This document shows positions 5,561 through 11,650 of a DNA stretch of 12,949 bases, piece after piece. Under the pieces are notes generated by a model that had not been told where the DNA came from, ran no database searches, and was given only the letters and a program-made list of their open reading frames with translations. Within the stretch, counting starts at the first letter, position 1. Every line of letters starts with the position of its first letter. The translations under genes were made by a program, and so were the position numbers. The stretch comes from Solobacterium sp. UBA3691 (GTDB lineage Bacteria; Bacillota_I; Bacilli_A; Erysipelotrichales; Erysipelotrichaceae), in contig DFIS01000038.1 in assembly GCA_002372175.1 (NCBI GenBank), positions 1 through 12,949 on the forward strand. Direction: 5' to 3'.

Positions 5561-6655
5561 ATGCGTTACAGGATCAACCGCAGAACAGGAGACAGGATCA
5601 GTGAGATCGGGCTTGGCTCAGCATATCTGTTTGAGGCAGGAACGGAAGAAGCTGTAAAGGCACTCAGACGTGCATTTGAGGGCGGCATCAACTATTACGA
5701 TCTTGCGGCCGGAGACGGCAGGGCTTTTCCAATTTGGGGTGAAGCACTGAAGGATGTCCGTGAACAGGTATACTATCAGATCCATTTCGGGGCGGATTAC
5801 AGTAAGGGTACCTATGGCTGGTCATTGGATAAGCATGCTGTAGAAGAATCCGTGAAGTGGCAGCTGAAGCAGCTTGGCACAGACTATATCGACTATGGTT
5901 TTATTCACTGTCAGGATGAATATGACGACTGGCAGACATATCAGCGCAACGGTGTGCTGGACTATCTGAAGGGTCTGCAGAAGGACGGCATCGTCAGACA
6001 TATCGGACTCTCCTCCCATACACCCTCGGTGATCATGAAGATCCTTGATGAGGTCAGTGTGGACATGTTAATGTTCTCAGTCAATGCCGCATATGACTAT
6101 GGCGAGGGAGAATTCGCCAACGGCAGCGGGGATGAGCGCAATGCGGTATACAGACGCTGTGAAGCAGAGGGTATCGGTATTTCATGCATGAAACCGTTCT
6201 CCGGCGGACAGCTGCTGGATGCGGCAGTCTCTCCGTTCGGCAGAGCTTTGACACCATATCAGTGCATACGTTACTGCCTGGATAAGCCGGGTGTACTGAC
6301 GGCACTGGCCGGAGCGAAGAACACGGAAGAAGTAGAGAAACTTCTGGCTTACTATGATCAGCAGGAAACCGATACAGACTACAGTATCATCAGTACACTG
6401 ACACCGCAGGATCAGGTCGGCAAATGTGTCTACTGCAATCACTGCAAGCCCTGTCCGGCAGGTCTCGATATCGGTCTGATCAACAAGTACTATGATCTTG
6501 CGCGTACCGGTGATGCCCTGGCAAAAGAGCACTACCATACACTGGAAAGAAAAGCCGGAGACTGTATCTCGTGCGGGCACTGCGACAGCCGCTGTCCGTT
6601 CCATGTGGCCCAAAGCAGCAGGATGCAGGAGATCCGGGAATACTTCGGCGAATGA
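5561..6655 (+). CDS. Non-canonical aldo/keto reductase with 2x[4Fe-4S] domain
   Basis: A 364-residue paralogue of the upstream protein, with a TIM barrel (1-285) followed by a diferredoxin-like tail. Only part of the catalytic tetrad is recognisable. Asp47 (YYDLA) and His116 (FIH) are present, but the Tyr expected five residues after Asp47 is Asp52 (DLAAGDGRAF), and the Lys position falls on His75 (YYQIHFGADYS). I recall the motifs QIHFGADYS and DYIDYGFIHC as conserved in a ferredoxin-fused AKR subfamily, so this looks like a family trait rather than decay. The cysteines are 289, 292, 295 and 298 (last spacing x2) and 335, 338, 341 and 345 (last spacing x3). The start follows the previous stop by 3 nt, with GAGG 8 nt upstream, so translation is coupled. 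The stop overlaps the next start as ATGA. Confidence 0.85.
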   Translation: MRYRINRRTGDRISEIGLGSAYLFEAGTEEAVKALRRAFEGGINYYDLAAGDGRAFPIWGEALKDVREQVYYQIHFGADYSKGTYGWSLDKHAVEESVKWQLKQLGTDYIDYGFIHCQDEYDDWQTYQRNGVLDYLKGLQKDGIVRHIGLSSHTPSVIMKILDEVSVDMLMFSVNAAYDYGEGEFANGSGDERNAVYRRCEAEGIGISCMKPFSGGQLLDAAVSPFGRALTPYQCIRYCLDKPGVLTALAGAKNTEEVEKLLAYYDQQETDTDYSIISTLTPQDQVGKCVYCNHCKPCPAGLDIGLINKYYDLARTGDALAKEHYHTLERKAGDCISCGHCDSRCPFHVAQSSRMQEIREYFGE

Positions 6656-7131
6656 GAAGAATACTATGCATACTGCTTGCGGGAGTGATCCTTGCCGGGT
6701 GTACAGTCCCGAAAAGCGATCTTGTACAGCCTGTGCAGGAGCCTGTCGACACAACCGCAGAAGCAGTGCAGGAAGAAGAGGATAAAGTAATGAAACTGAA
6801 GATCGATGATACGGAAGTAGAGGTCATCTGGCAGCAGAATGAGGCTGTTGAGACTCTGCGTAAAGCCGTAAAGGATGAAGCTCTGCAGGTACAGCTGTCC
6901 CGCTACGGCGGCTTTGAACAGGTAGGTTCACTTGGCATGAAGCTGCCCCGCAGCGATGTACAGACAGTGACAGAGAAGGGAGATATCGTTCTTTACAGCG
7001 GTGATCAGATCGTCATCTTTACAGGTTCCAATACATGGGCATATACACGTCTTGGCAGGATCGCGGATGCAGATGCGGATGTTCTGACACAGGACCATGA
7101 CGCCGTGATCACGATATATACGGAGGAATAA
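6652..7131 (+). CDS. Cyclophilin-like-fold lipoprotein
   Basis: A 159-residue lipoprotein. MRRILCILLAGVILAGC is a standard signal with lipobox LAGC, giving lipid-modified Cys17. A Gln/Glu/Val-rich linker runs to about residue 46. Residues 47-159 match the cyclophilin-like fold family found in many gut Bacillota (MKLKIDDTEVEVIW, the SRYGGFEQVGSLGMKLPRSD loop, GDIVLYSGDQIVIF, then WAYTRLGRI near the C-terminus). It is not a recognised prolyl isomerase; the role is unknown. The in-frame reading extends upstream to 6571, but the ATG at 6652 is chosen because it starts the signal peptide and overlaps the previous stop by 4 nt (ATGA), typical of coupled translation. It would sit on the outer face of the membrane, while its operon neighbours are cytoplasmic. 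Confidence 0.8.
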   Translation: MRRILCILLAGVILAGCTVPKSDLVQPVQEPVDTTAEAVQEEEDKVMKLKIDDTEVEVIWQQNEAVETLRKAVKDEALQVQLSRYGGFEQVGSLGMKLPRSDVQTVTEKGDIVLYSGDQIVIFTGSNTWAYTRLGRIADADADVLTQDHDAVITIYTEE

Positions 7132-7136
7132 GCATA

Positions 7137-7460
7137 ATGAAAAAGATCGTACAGACAGCAGGCAGAGAACAGTTAGGTGAATTTGCGCCGATGTTTGCGC
7201 ATCTGAATGATGATGTGCTCTTCGGGGAAGTGTGGAATGAAGAAGCCATTGATGTAAAGACAAAATGCATCATCACGGTCGTATCGCTGATGGCATCAGG
7301 CATCACCGATTCTTCGCTCGTCTACCATCTGCAGAACGCAAAGAACAACGGTGTCACGAAGGAAGAGATCGCAGCGATCATCACACATGCGACGATGTAT
7401 GTCGGCTGGCCGAAGGGCTGGGCTGTCTTCCGTCTGGCAAAGGATATCTGGACAGATTAA
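7137..7460 (+). CDS. Carboxymuconolactone decarboxylase (CMD) family protein
   Basis: A 107-residue all-helical cytoplasmic protein of the CMD/AhpD-like superfamily. It shows the family pattern IDVKTKCIITVVSLMASG (38-55), YHLQNAKNNGVTKEEIAAIITHATMYVGWPKGWAVF (63-98), with His64, Glu77 and His84 conserved. The CxxC pair of AhpD peroxiredoxin reductases is absent; the only cysteine is Cys44. It is therefore unlikely to be a disulfide reductase and is better regarded as a small-molecule enzyme or carbonyl-binding protein. CMD-family genes frequently accompany aldo/keto reductases and cyclophilin-like proteins in gut Bacillota, as here. SD GGAGG (7122-7126) lies inside the end of the preceding gene, and the intergenic gap is 5 nt. 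Immediately downstream lies the broken hypB. Confidence 0.85.
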   Translation: MKKIVQTAGREQLGEFAPMFAHLNDDVLFGEVWNEEAIDVKTKCIITVVSLMASGITDSSLVYHLQNAKNNGVTKEEIAAIITHATMYVGWPKGWAVFRLAKDIWTD

Positions 7461-7476
7461 CAGCAGGGACAGAGAG

Positions 7477-7782
7477 ATCTGTCCGGCTGAATATGATACC
7501 GGTGCGCATAAGTGCGTGATGATCCTGTCGGTGCCGGAGGGGGATGACAAGCCCCTGAAGTATCCGCTGATGTTTGAAAAGAGCGATGCGCTGGTCATCA
7601 CGAAGATGGATGCTTTACCGTACTTTGACTTTGACATGGACAAGGTCACGGAACGGGTCAGAAGACTGAACCCGGATATCCGGATCTTCCCGGTATCGGC
7701 GAAGACAGGTGAAGGCATGGAAGCTCTGGAAGACTGGCTGTGCGCAGAAGCTGCAGCACTGAAGGCATCTGTACATGCATGA
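7477..7782 (+). pseudogene. hypB: hypB remnant: C-terminal part of the Ni-insertion GTPase, N-terminal half missing
   Basis: About 101 residues align convincingly with the C-terminal half of HypB: ICPAEYDTGAHK, LSVPEGDDKPLKYPLMF, the G4-like motif ITKMD, PYFDFDMDKV, NPDIRIFPVSAKTGEG (G5 SAK motif) and a final helix. The first ~110 residues of a normal HypB, holding the P-loop, switch I and most metal-binding residues, are absent, so GTPase function is lost. Recognisable homology begins 16 nt after the stop of the CMD gene. The frame stays open upstream, but only through non-homologous sequence. The only nearby in-frame starts, GTG 7516 and ATG 7519, lack a ribosome binding site. The 3' end overlaps hypA by 8 nt, the normal hypBA arrangement. 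A deletion of the hypB 5' part is the simplest explanation; an assembly error is the alternative. Confidence 0.8.
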
Positions 7783-8119
7783 ACTGGGCATCGTAACGCA
7801 TACGGCCAAAACGATCGCGGAACTGGCAGAGGAGAATCATCTCAGCAAGGTCGGATCGGTGACCCTGGAGGTAGGTGAAGTATCCGGGATCATGACCGAT
7901 TACTTCATTGACTGCTGGAACTATTTCAAGGGCAGATACGAAGTGCTGAAGGATGCGGAACTGAAGCTCGTGATGATTCCTGCAGTGACTTACTGCGAAG
8001 ACTGTGACAGTACGTATGAGACAGTAAAGTACGGCAGGATATGTCCGAAATGCGGCAGTGAGCATACATGGCTGCTGAAAGGGAATGAGTGCCTGATCAG
8101 AGAAATTGAGGCAGAATGA
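7775..8119 (+). CDS. hypA: Hydrogenase/urease nickel incorporation protein HypA
   Basis: A 114-residue nickel metallochaperone. It starts MHELGI, whose Met1-His2-Glu3 N-terminus is the nickel-binding site of HypA proteins. The zinc-binding loop has Cys74-x2-Cys77 and Cys90-x2-Cys93 (YCEDC and CPKCG). Length is normal for the family (about 113-118). HypA delivers Ni2+ to [NiFe]-hydrogenase, or to urease in some bacteria, normally together with HypB. Here the preceding hypB is truncated, and no hydrogenase, urease or other nickel enzyme is in the window. It is the last gene of the LysR-linked operon; a terminator stem begins within its stop codon. ATG 7775 is preferred over the out-of-frame ATG 7779; AAGG lies about 9 nt upstream. 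It may be vestigial or may serve another nickel protein. Confidence 0.9.
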   Translation: MHELGIVTHTAKTIAELAEENHLSKVGSVTLEVGEVSGIMTDYFIDCWNYFKGRYEVLKDAELKLVMIPAVTYCEDCDSTYETVKYGRICPKCGSEHTWLLKGNECLIREIEAE

Positions 8120-8145
8120 GGAGTCCGGAAGGATTCCTCTTTTTT
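8118..8145 (+). terminator. Rho-independent terminator after hypA
   Basis: GAGGAGTCC, loop GGAA, GGATTCCTC form a 9-bp stem with one G-T pair closed by a GNRA-type tetraloop, followed by TTTTTT (8140-8145). The stem begins inside the hypA stop codon. It ends the aldo/keto reductase-hypA operon and rules out translation of the next gene from ATG 8116. Confidence 0.92.
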
Positions 8146-8164
8146 ACACAGGAATTCCTCAGCA

Positions 8165-8193
8165 TTGTCCCCATACACCGGGGATACTACGAT
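8165..8193 (+). promoter_or_regulatory. Candidate promoter/operator of the frlD-frlB pair
   Basis: TTGTCC (8165-8170), 17 bp, TACGAT (8188-8193). An inverted repeat GTCCCC...GGGGAT (8167-8172 and 8180-8185, 7-nt centre) overlaps the -35 and fills the spacer, which would suit a repressor site. The predicted start near 8200 leaves only a very short leader, so the exact hexamers are uncertain. Confidence 0.35.
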
Positions 8194-8214
8194 GTTACTG
8201 AGGTGAAAGTGAGC

Positions 8215-9048
8215 ATGGAAAAAGGTGTGCTGGCATGTTTCGGCAGTCACTGTATTGACAGATATCATCTTGACGGTGAAGTGATCTGCTTTGCCGGGGG
8301 CGGTCCTGTCAACAGTGCTGTTCATGCCTCAGGACTGGGGATATCGTCTGTCTATGTCGGGGCGCTTGGCAATGATCGTGCCGGTGAAGTGATCCTGCAT
8401 GAACTGGTGCGTCATGGCATGGATACATCATATGTACATGTCTGTGAAGGGAACAGTGCTGTGTGTGACGTGTATCTTGAAGATGGCGAACGGATCCTCG
8501 GTGACTATGACGAGGGTGTATGCGGCGTGTATTCACTGTCGGAAGCGGACATGCATGAACTGATACAGGCAGATATCTGTCTGTGCGATTACTGGGGCAG
8601 ACAGGAGATACATTTTCCGTATCTTCATGAACACGGGGCAAGGATCGCACTGGATGCGGCGGACAGGGCAGATGATCCGCAGGTGCGCAAGCTTCTCCCC
8701 TATGTGACATATCTGTTTTTTTCGGCAGAAGGCGATGGATCGAAGCTGCGGGAAACGATGAAACAGATGAAGGAAACAGGCGTACAGAAGATCATCGCTA
8801 CCCTGGGCAAGGACGGCAGTCTCTGCCTGGATGAGGATGGTTTTACATACTGCAGAGCTTATCCTGCAGAGAGGATCATTGATACGATGGGGGCAGGGGA
8901 TGCATATATTGCCGGTTTCCTTGCGGCATTGATCAAAGGCTGCGGAACACAGGAAGCGATGCAGGAAGGCTCCCGTGAAGCAGCAGAAACACTTGGTTAT
9001 CACGGGGCGTTCAGACAGGAGGGAGTAAAGAATGTATACAGGCAGTAA
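8215..9048 (+). CDS. frlD: PfkB-family kinase, fructoselysine 6-kinase (FrlD)-like
   Basis: A 277-residue ribokinase/PfkB-family sugar kinase. It resembles E. coli FrlD along its length: VLACFGSHCIDRY at the start, the substrate-side GGGPVNSAVHASGLG (28-42), GDYDEGV (96-102), the anion-hole and catalytic motif DTMGAGDAYIAGFL (223-236, Asp229 as base), and AAETLGYHGAF near the end. FrlD phosphorylates fructoselysine, the Amadori product of glucose and lysine, at C6. The frame is open back to 8116, but ATG 8215 is chosen: it aligns with the FrlD N-terminus, has GAGGTGA 8 nt upstream, and the earlier start lies in the terminator of hypA. It overlaps the next gene by 17 nt, and the two products catalyse consecutive steps. 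The exact Amadori substrate could differ from fructoselysine. Confidence 0.8.
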   Translation: MEKGVLACFGSHCIDRYHLDGEVICFAGGGPVNSAVHASGLGISSVYVGALGNDRAGEVILHELVRHGMDTSYVHVCEGNSAVCDVYLEDGERILGDYDEGVCGVYSLSEADMHELIQADICLCDYWGRQEIHFPYLHEHGARIALDAADRADDPQVRKLLPYVTYLFFSAEGDGSKLRETMKQMKETGVQKIIATLGKDGSLCLDEDGFTYCRAYPAERIIDTMGAGDAYIAGFLAALIKGCGTQEAMQEGSREAAETLGYHGAFRQEGVKNVYRQ

Positions 9049-10090
9049 ATGGCAGGAGAAAGATCCTGTGCTTCGGGACTTTGACGAACAGGAGATCCTG
9101 GACAGTGTCAGCGGTGCTCTGGCTCTTCGCGAGCAGATCGAAACAGTGGTCGATGAGATCTGGGATAAGGGCTTTGACGGTATCTGGTTCATGGGCATCG
9201 GCGGTACCTATGCCAGTGCCATGCAGGCAGAAGTATACATGCGCGGAAGATCTGCACTGCCTGTATATGCGGAGAATGCGGCAGAGTTCGTGACGACAGG
9301 CAACAGACGCTTTACGCCGAAGTCGGTCGTTATCATGTCTTCGGTATCGGGAGAGACACCGGAAATGATCAGTATGGCTGAGCGTGTGCACGAGATCGGC
9401 GGCAGGGTATTTGCGTTTGTGGATACGCCGGGATCGACCCTGACCGGCCGGAACATGCAGGAATACCTGATCACATACCCGAAGAATGAGCAGCTGAAGT
9501 TTTACATGGTCTGCAACTACCTGATGTACAAAAACGGAGAGTTTGACGAATATGAGGATTACTGTCTGAACATGGAGGAATACCTCGCGCAGGCTCTGGC
9601 GGATACGGAGAAGGAGGCAGATACCTGGGCAGCAGGTTTTGCCCGCAGGATCGCTGATCAGCTGGCGGAAAGACCGGACATGCCGTATTACCTGATCGCC
9701 TCCGGGAACCAGTATGGCGCAGCATACTCCGCCGGGATGTGCTATTGGGAGGAACAGTTCTGGATACGTACCAGAGTCATTTCCTGTCAGGAGTTCTTCC
9801 ATGGCATGCTTGAGGTCATTACCCGGAATACACCGGTGATCCTGTACATGGGAGAAGATGAACAGAGACCTCTGGCTGAGAGAGTCAGCAGATTCCTGCC
9901 GAAAGTATGTGAGAATTATACGATCATCGATACAGGTGAATTTGCCCTGTACGGTATCCGTGAAGAATACCGCGGGAGTATCTCTCACCTTGTCATGCGG
10001 GCTGTCAATAACCGCATAGACGCATATCTCGAGCTGTATCTCAGGCATCCCCGGACGATCCGCCGGTACTATCATCAGTTTGACTACTGA
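9032..10090 (+). CDS. frlB: SIS-domain deglycase, fructoselysine 6-phosphate deglycase (FrlB)-like
   Basis: A 352-residue protein with two sugar-isomerase (SIS) domains: the first about 35-165 (IWFMGIGGTYASAMQAEVY ... VVIMSSVSGETPEMI) and the second about 200-345. The segment VISCQEFFHGMLEVI (245-259) corresponds to the ESGEFRHGPLEIV block of FrlB, and the C-terminal RRYYHQFDY matches the RRYYGGLVEY end of E. coli FrlB. FrlB splits fructoselysine 6-phosphate into glucose 6-phosphate and lysine. Placement directly behind the frlD-like kinase, with overlapping reading frames and SD GGAGGG about 10 nt upstream, supports this pathway. Related deglycases acting on glucoselysine or fructose-asparagine phosphate are alternatives. 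No transporter or GntR/SIS regulator for Amadori products is in the window. Confidence 0.8.
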   Translation: MYTGSKWQEKDPVLRDFDEQEILDSVSGALALREQIETVVDEIWDKGFDGIWFMGIGGTYASAMQAEVYMRGRSALPVYAENAAEFVTTGNRRFTPKSVVIMSSVSGETPEMISMAERVHEIGGRVFAFVDTPGSTLTGRNMQEYLITYPKNEQLKFYMVCNYLMYKNGEFDEYEDYCLNMEEYLAQALADTEKEADTWAAGFARRIADQLAERPDMPYYLIASGNQYGAAYSAGMCYWEEQFWIRTRVISCQEFFHGMLEVITRNTPVILYMGEDEQRPLAERVSRFLPKVCENYTIIDTGEFALYGIREEYRGSISHLVMRAVNNRIDAYLELYLRHPRTIRRYYHQFDY

Positions 10091-10104
10091 GTGCACGTGT
10101 TCCG

Positions 10105-10113
10105 TGGTATGAT
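10105..10113 (+). promoter_or_regulatory. Extended -10 promoter of the alpha/beta hydrolase gene
   Basis: TG-G-TATGAT is an extended -10 element 15 nt after the frlB stop. TTGACT at 10080 is 22 bp away and too far to be its -35. Predicted start near 10120, with a 40-nt leader. Confidence 0.5.
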
Positions 10114-10127
10114 TAACTTAACAAAGA

Positions 10128-10145
10128 GGAGTATGAGGATACTCC
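10128..10145 (+). promoter_or_regulatory. 5' leader hairpin next to the ribosome binding site
   Basis: GGAGTAT, loop GAGG, ATACTCC: a perfect 7-bp stem directly followed by the GGAGG ribosome binding site (10146-10150) of the hydrolase. It would lie about 8 nt from the predicted 5' end of the mRNA. There is no T-run, so it is not a terminator; a stabilising or translation-tuning role is inferred. Confidence 0.5.
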
Positions 10146-10159
10146 GGAGGTAAGATAAT

Positions 10160-11086
10160 ATGCTGCATGAAGTTAAGTTTTTATCATTCAACGAGAGAGA
10201 CACTGTTTACGGATGGGTATATGTACCTGCTTGTGAGCCGGAAGGTGTCATTCAGCTTGTGCACGGCTTTGGTGAGCATTCCCGCAGATATCTGCACATG
10301 ATCACTTCGTTCATGGAGGCAGGGTATATCGTGGCGGCAGATGATCATGTCGGACATGGCAAGACAGCGATCGAGAATGACCATTGGGGTGACTGGGGTG
10401 ATCACGGATACACGACAATGATGGAAGATGAGAAGAAGCTCCATGACATCGTTGCTGAGAAGTATCCGGATATTCCGTACTTCATGTTCGGTCACAGTAT
10501 GGGATCATTCATTACCAGACTGTATATTGCCAAGTACGGTGAAGATCTGAATGGTGCCACACTCTGCGGAACAACAGGTGTATGGCCTAACCTCGATGAA
10601 AGCATTGCGCTGCTGAAGAAACTGGTCAATGAAGGCAAGGGAGAAGAAGCGGATCCTACGCTTGGAGCCAAGTTCATGGGTTGGATGTTTGCCCGCTGCA
10701 AGGAAGGTGTAAAGCTTGGCAACGAGTGGATCTGTGATGATCCGTGGGTGCAGAAGGACCATGCGGAGGATCCGTTTGACGCCTTCACTAAGCCGACGAC
10801 GAACCGGGCATGGCTGTACTTCCAGCAGATGATGGAAGCGATCACCGGTGAAGAATGGGCGAAGAAGGTACCGACAGATCTGCCGATCCTGAATATTGCC
10901 GGTGACCAGGATCCTGTAGGACAGTACGGTACAGGTGTATACCAGACAAGCAACTGGCTGATCGATACCGGTCATGATGTCACCACAAAGCTGTATCCGG
11001 GATACCGTCATGAGATCCATAATTATGCGGATATCCGGGAGGATGTCGAAGAGACGATCATCGAGTTCTTTGACTGGTGTGACTGA
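10160..11086 (+). CDS. Alpha/beta hydrolase, monoglyceride lipase / serine aminopeptidase S33 type
   Basis: A 308-residue cytoplasmic hydrolase without a signal peptide. The motifs in order are: LVHGFGEHSRRY (33-44), the oxyanion-hole region of lysophospholipases; DDHVGHGKT (61-69), the monoglyceride-lipase D-xx-GHG signature; GHSMGS (111-116) with nucleophile Ser113; GDQDPVG (248-254) with catalytic Asp251; and YRHEIHN (282-288) with His284. Residues about 140-235 form the variable cap. The family cleaves monoacylglycerols, lysophospholipids or related esters; the substrate cannot be read from sequence. SD GGAGG is 9 nt from the ATG and preceded by a leader hairpin. It has its own extended -10 promoter and a strong terminator, so it is probably monocistronic, although read-through from frlB is possible because I see no terminator between them. 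Confidence 0.88.
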   Translation: MLHEVKFLSFNERDTVYGWVYVPACEPEGVIQLVHGFGEHSRRYLHMITSFMEAGYIVAADDHVGHGKTAIENDHWGDWGDHGYTTMMEDEKKLHDIVAEKYPDIPYFMFGHSMGSFITRLYIAKYGEDLNGATLCGTTGVWPNLDESIALLKKLVNEGKGEEADPTLGAKFMGWMFARCKEGVKLGNEWICDDPWVQKDHAEDPFDAFTKPTTNRAWLYFQQMMEAITGEEWAKKVPTDLPILNIAGDQDPVGQYGTGVYQTSNWLIDTGHDVTTKLYPGYRHEIHNYADIREDVEETIIEFFDWCD

Positions 11087-11108
11087 TCTTTACAGAATAC
11101 AGAAACAA

Positions 11109-11140
11109 ACAGGCGCGGCCGCAGCGGTCACGCCTGTTTT
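11109..11140. terminator. Bidirectional terminator between the hydrolase and merR genes
   Basis: ACAGGCG (11109-11115) pairs with CGCCTGT (11131-11137), with an inner GGCC/GGTC pairing. A T-run (11137-11140) follows on the plus strand, and a T-rich GTTTGTTTC follows on the minus strand. It lies between convergent genes and can stop transcription from both sides. Confidence 0.85.
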
Positions 11141-11175
11141 CTGTTCCTGCAGATCGTTATGAGCACAGTATGCAG

Positions 11176-11508
11176 TTATTCCTGTGTCTGCCGCAGCAGC
11201 TCTTCGGCCCGGGCGATCTGTGCTGACAGACGCTCCCTCTGGTTAGTGAGCCGGCGCAGTGCCTGGTGCAGGATCTCTTCCCGTGAAGCATTCTCGTCAT
11301 ACAGCAGACGGCGTATCTCGGAGAGCTGCAGTCCTGCCTGCTTGTAGGTGTGGATCAGCATCAGCTTTTCCGCAGCGTCATCCTCGTAGTATTTACTGTT
11401 CTGTTTGCCTATCCGTACGGCAGGTGTTAAAAGACCTATTCTGTCGTAATAAAAGAGGGTCTTGCGGGTCACACCGGTCAGTCTGCACAGTTCGTTAACG
11501 GTCTTCAT
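11176..11508 (-). CDS. Short MerR family transcriptional regulator
   Basis: A 110-residue MerR-type regulator. Residues 1-22 (VNELCRLTGVTRKTLFYYDRIGL) form the helix-turn-helix, residues 23-70 the wing and second helices (YYEDDAAEKLMLIHTYKQAGLQLSEIRRLL), and residues 72-108 a coiled-coil dimerisation helix. It ends right after the coiled coil, so there is no separate effector-binding domain and no C-terminal metal-site cysteines; only Cys8 is present. What it senses is unknown. The start is the normal MerR N-terminus. No Shine-Dalgarno sequence precedes it, and the predicted mRNA leader is only about 8 nt. Its promoter carries a dyad in a 20-bp spacer that recurs almost identically before the DUF6591 lipoprotein gene at 2950, so it likely regulates both itself and that gene. 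Confidence 0.9.
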   Translation of the reverse strand: MKTVNELCRLTGVTRKTLFYYDRIGLLTPAVRIGKQNSKYYEDDAAEKLMLIHTYKQAGLQLSEIRRLLYDENASREEILHQALRRLTNQRERLSAQIARAEELLRQTQE

Positions 11509-11522
11509 GGTCTATGCAAAGT

Positions 11523-11554
11523 ATTCTAAAGCCGTTCCGCAGGGGAACGGTCAA
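11523..11554 (-). promoter_or_regulatory. Autoregulated MerR-type promoter/operator
   Basis: On the minus strand: -35 TTGACC (11554-11549), 20-bp spacer, -10 TAGAAT (11528-11523). A perfect dyad CCGTTCC-N5-GGAACGG (11550-11544 and 11538-11532) sits in the spacer and touches the -35. MerR-family activators bind such dyads and untwist the over-long spacer. The same arrangement occurs at 2886-2917. Transcription would start near 11516. Confidence 0.7.
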
Positions 11555-11556
11555 TC

Positions 11557-11589
11557 CCTGAATCGGTACGGATATGGCACCGATCCGGG
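11557..11589. other. Imperfect hairpin upstream of the merR promoter
   Basis: ATCGGT (11562-11567) pairs with ACCGAT (11579-11584) around an 11-nt loop. After one mismatch the stem extends by four more pairs (11557-11560 with 11586-11589). There is no T-run. It lies just upstream of the merR -35 and 62 nt before the DUF5688 start; function is unknown. Confidence 0.4.
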
Positions 11590-11650
11590 ACAACTACGGG
11601 ACGCATGAGCAGGTGTCTTTCGCTACCATAAACAGTGTGAGGTGAGAGAC

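Noticed and set aside
6571..6651. 27-codon upstream extension of the cyclophilin-like lipoprotein
   Set aside because: It lies inside the AKR gene, and starting there would bury the lipoprotein signal peptide; the ATGA overlap at 6652 is the natural start.
7351..7476. Start of the hypB-like frame at 7351 as a true gene start
   Set aside because: This part is the +1 frame of the CMD gene, Arg/Ser-rich and without HypB homology; only the part from about 7477 resembles HypB.
8116..8214. N-terminal extension of the frlD-like kinase from ATG 8116
   Set aside because: It overlaps the hypA terminator stem and T-run, has no match to kinase N-termini, and ATG 8215 has a good ribosome binding site and aligns with FrlD.
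9011..10096. 361-codon open frame on the minus strand opposite frlB
   Set aside because: It mirrors the frlB-like gene, has low-complexity Cys/His/Arg composition and no recognisable domain or ribosome binding site; it is a shadow of the real gene.
10080..10113. TTGACT as the -35 box for the hydrolase promoter
   Set aside because: Spacing to TATGAT is 22 bp and no dyad fills the spacer, so the extended -10 alone is the better explanation.
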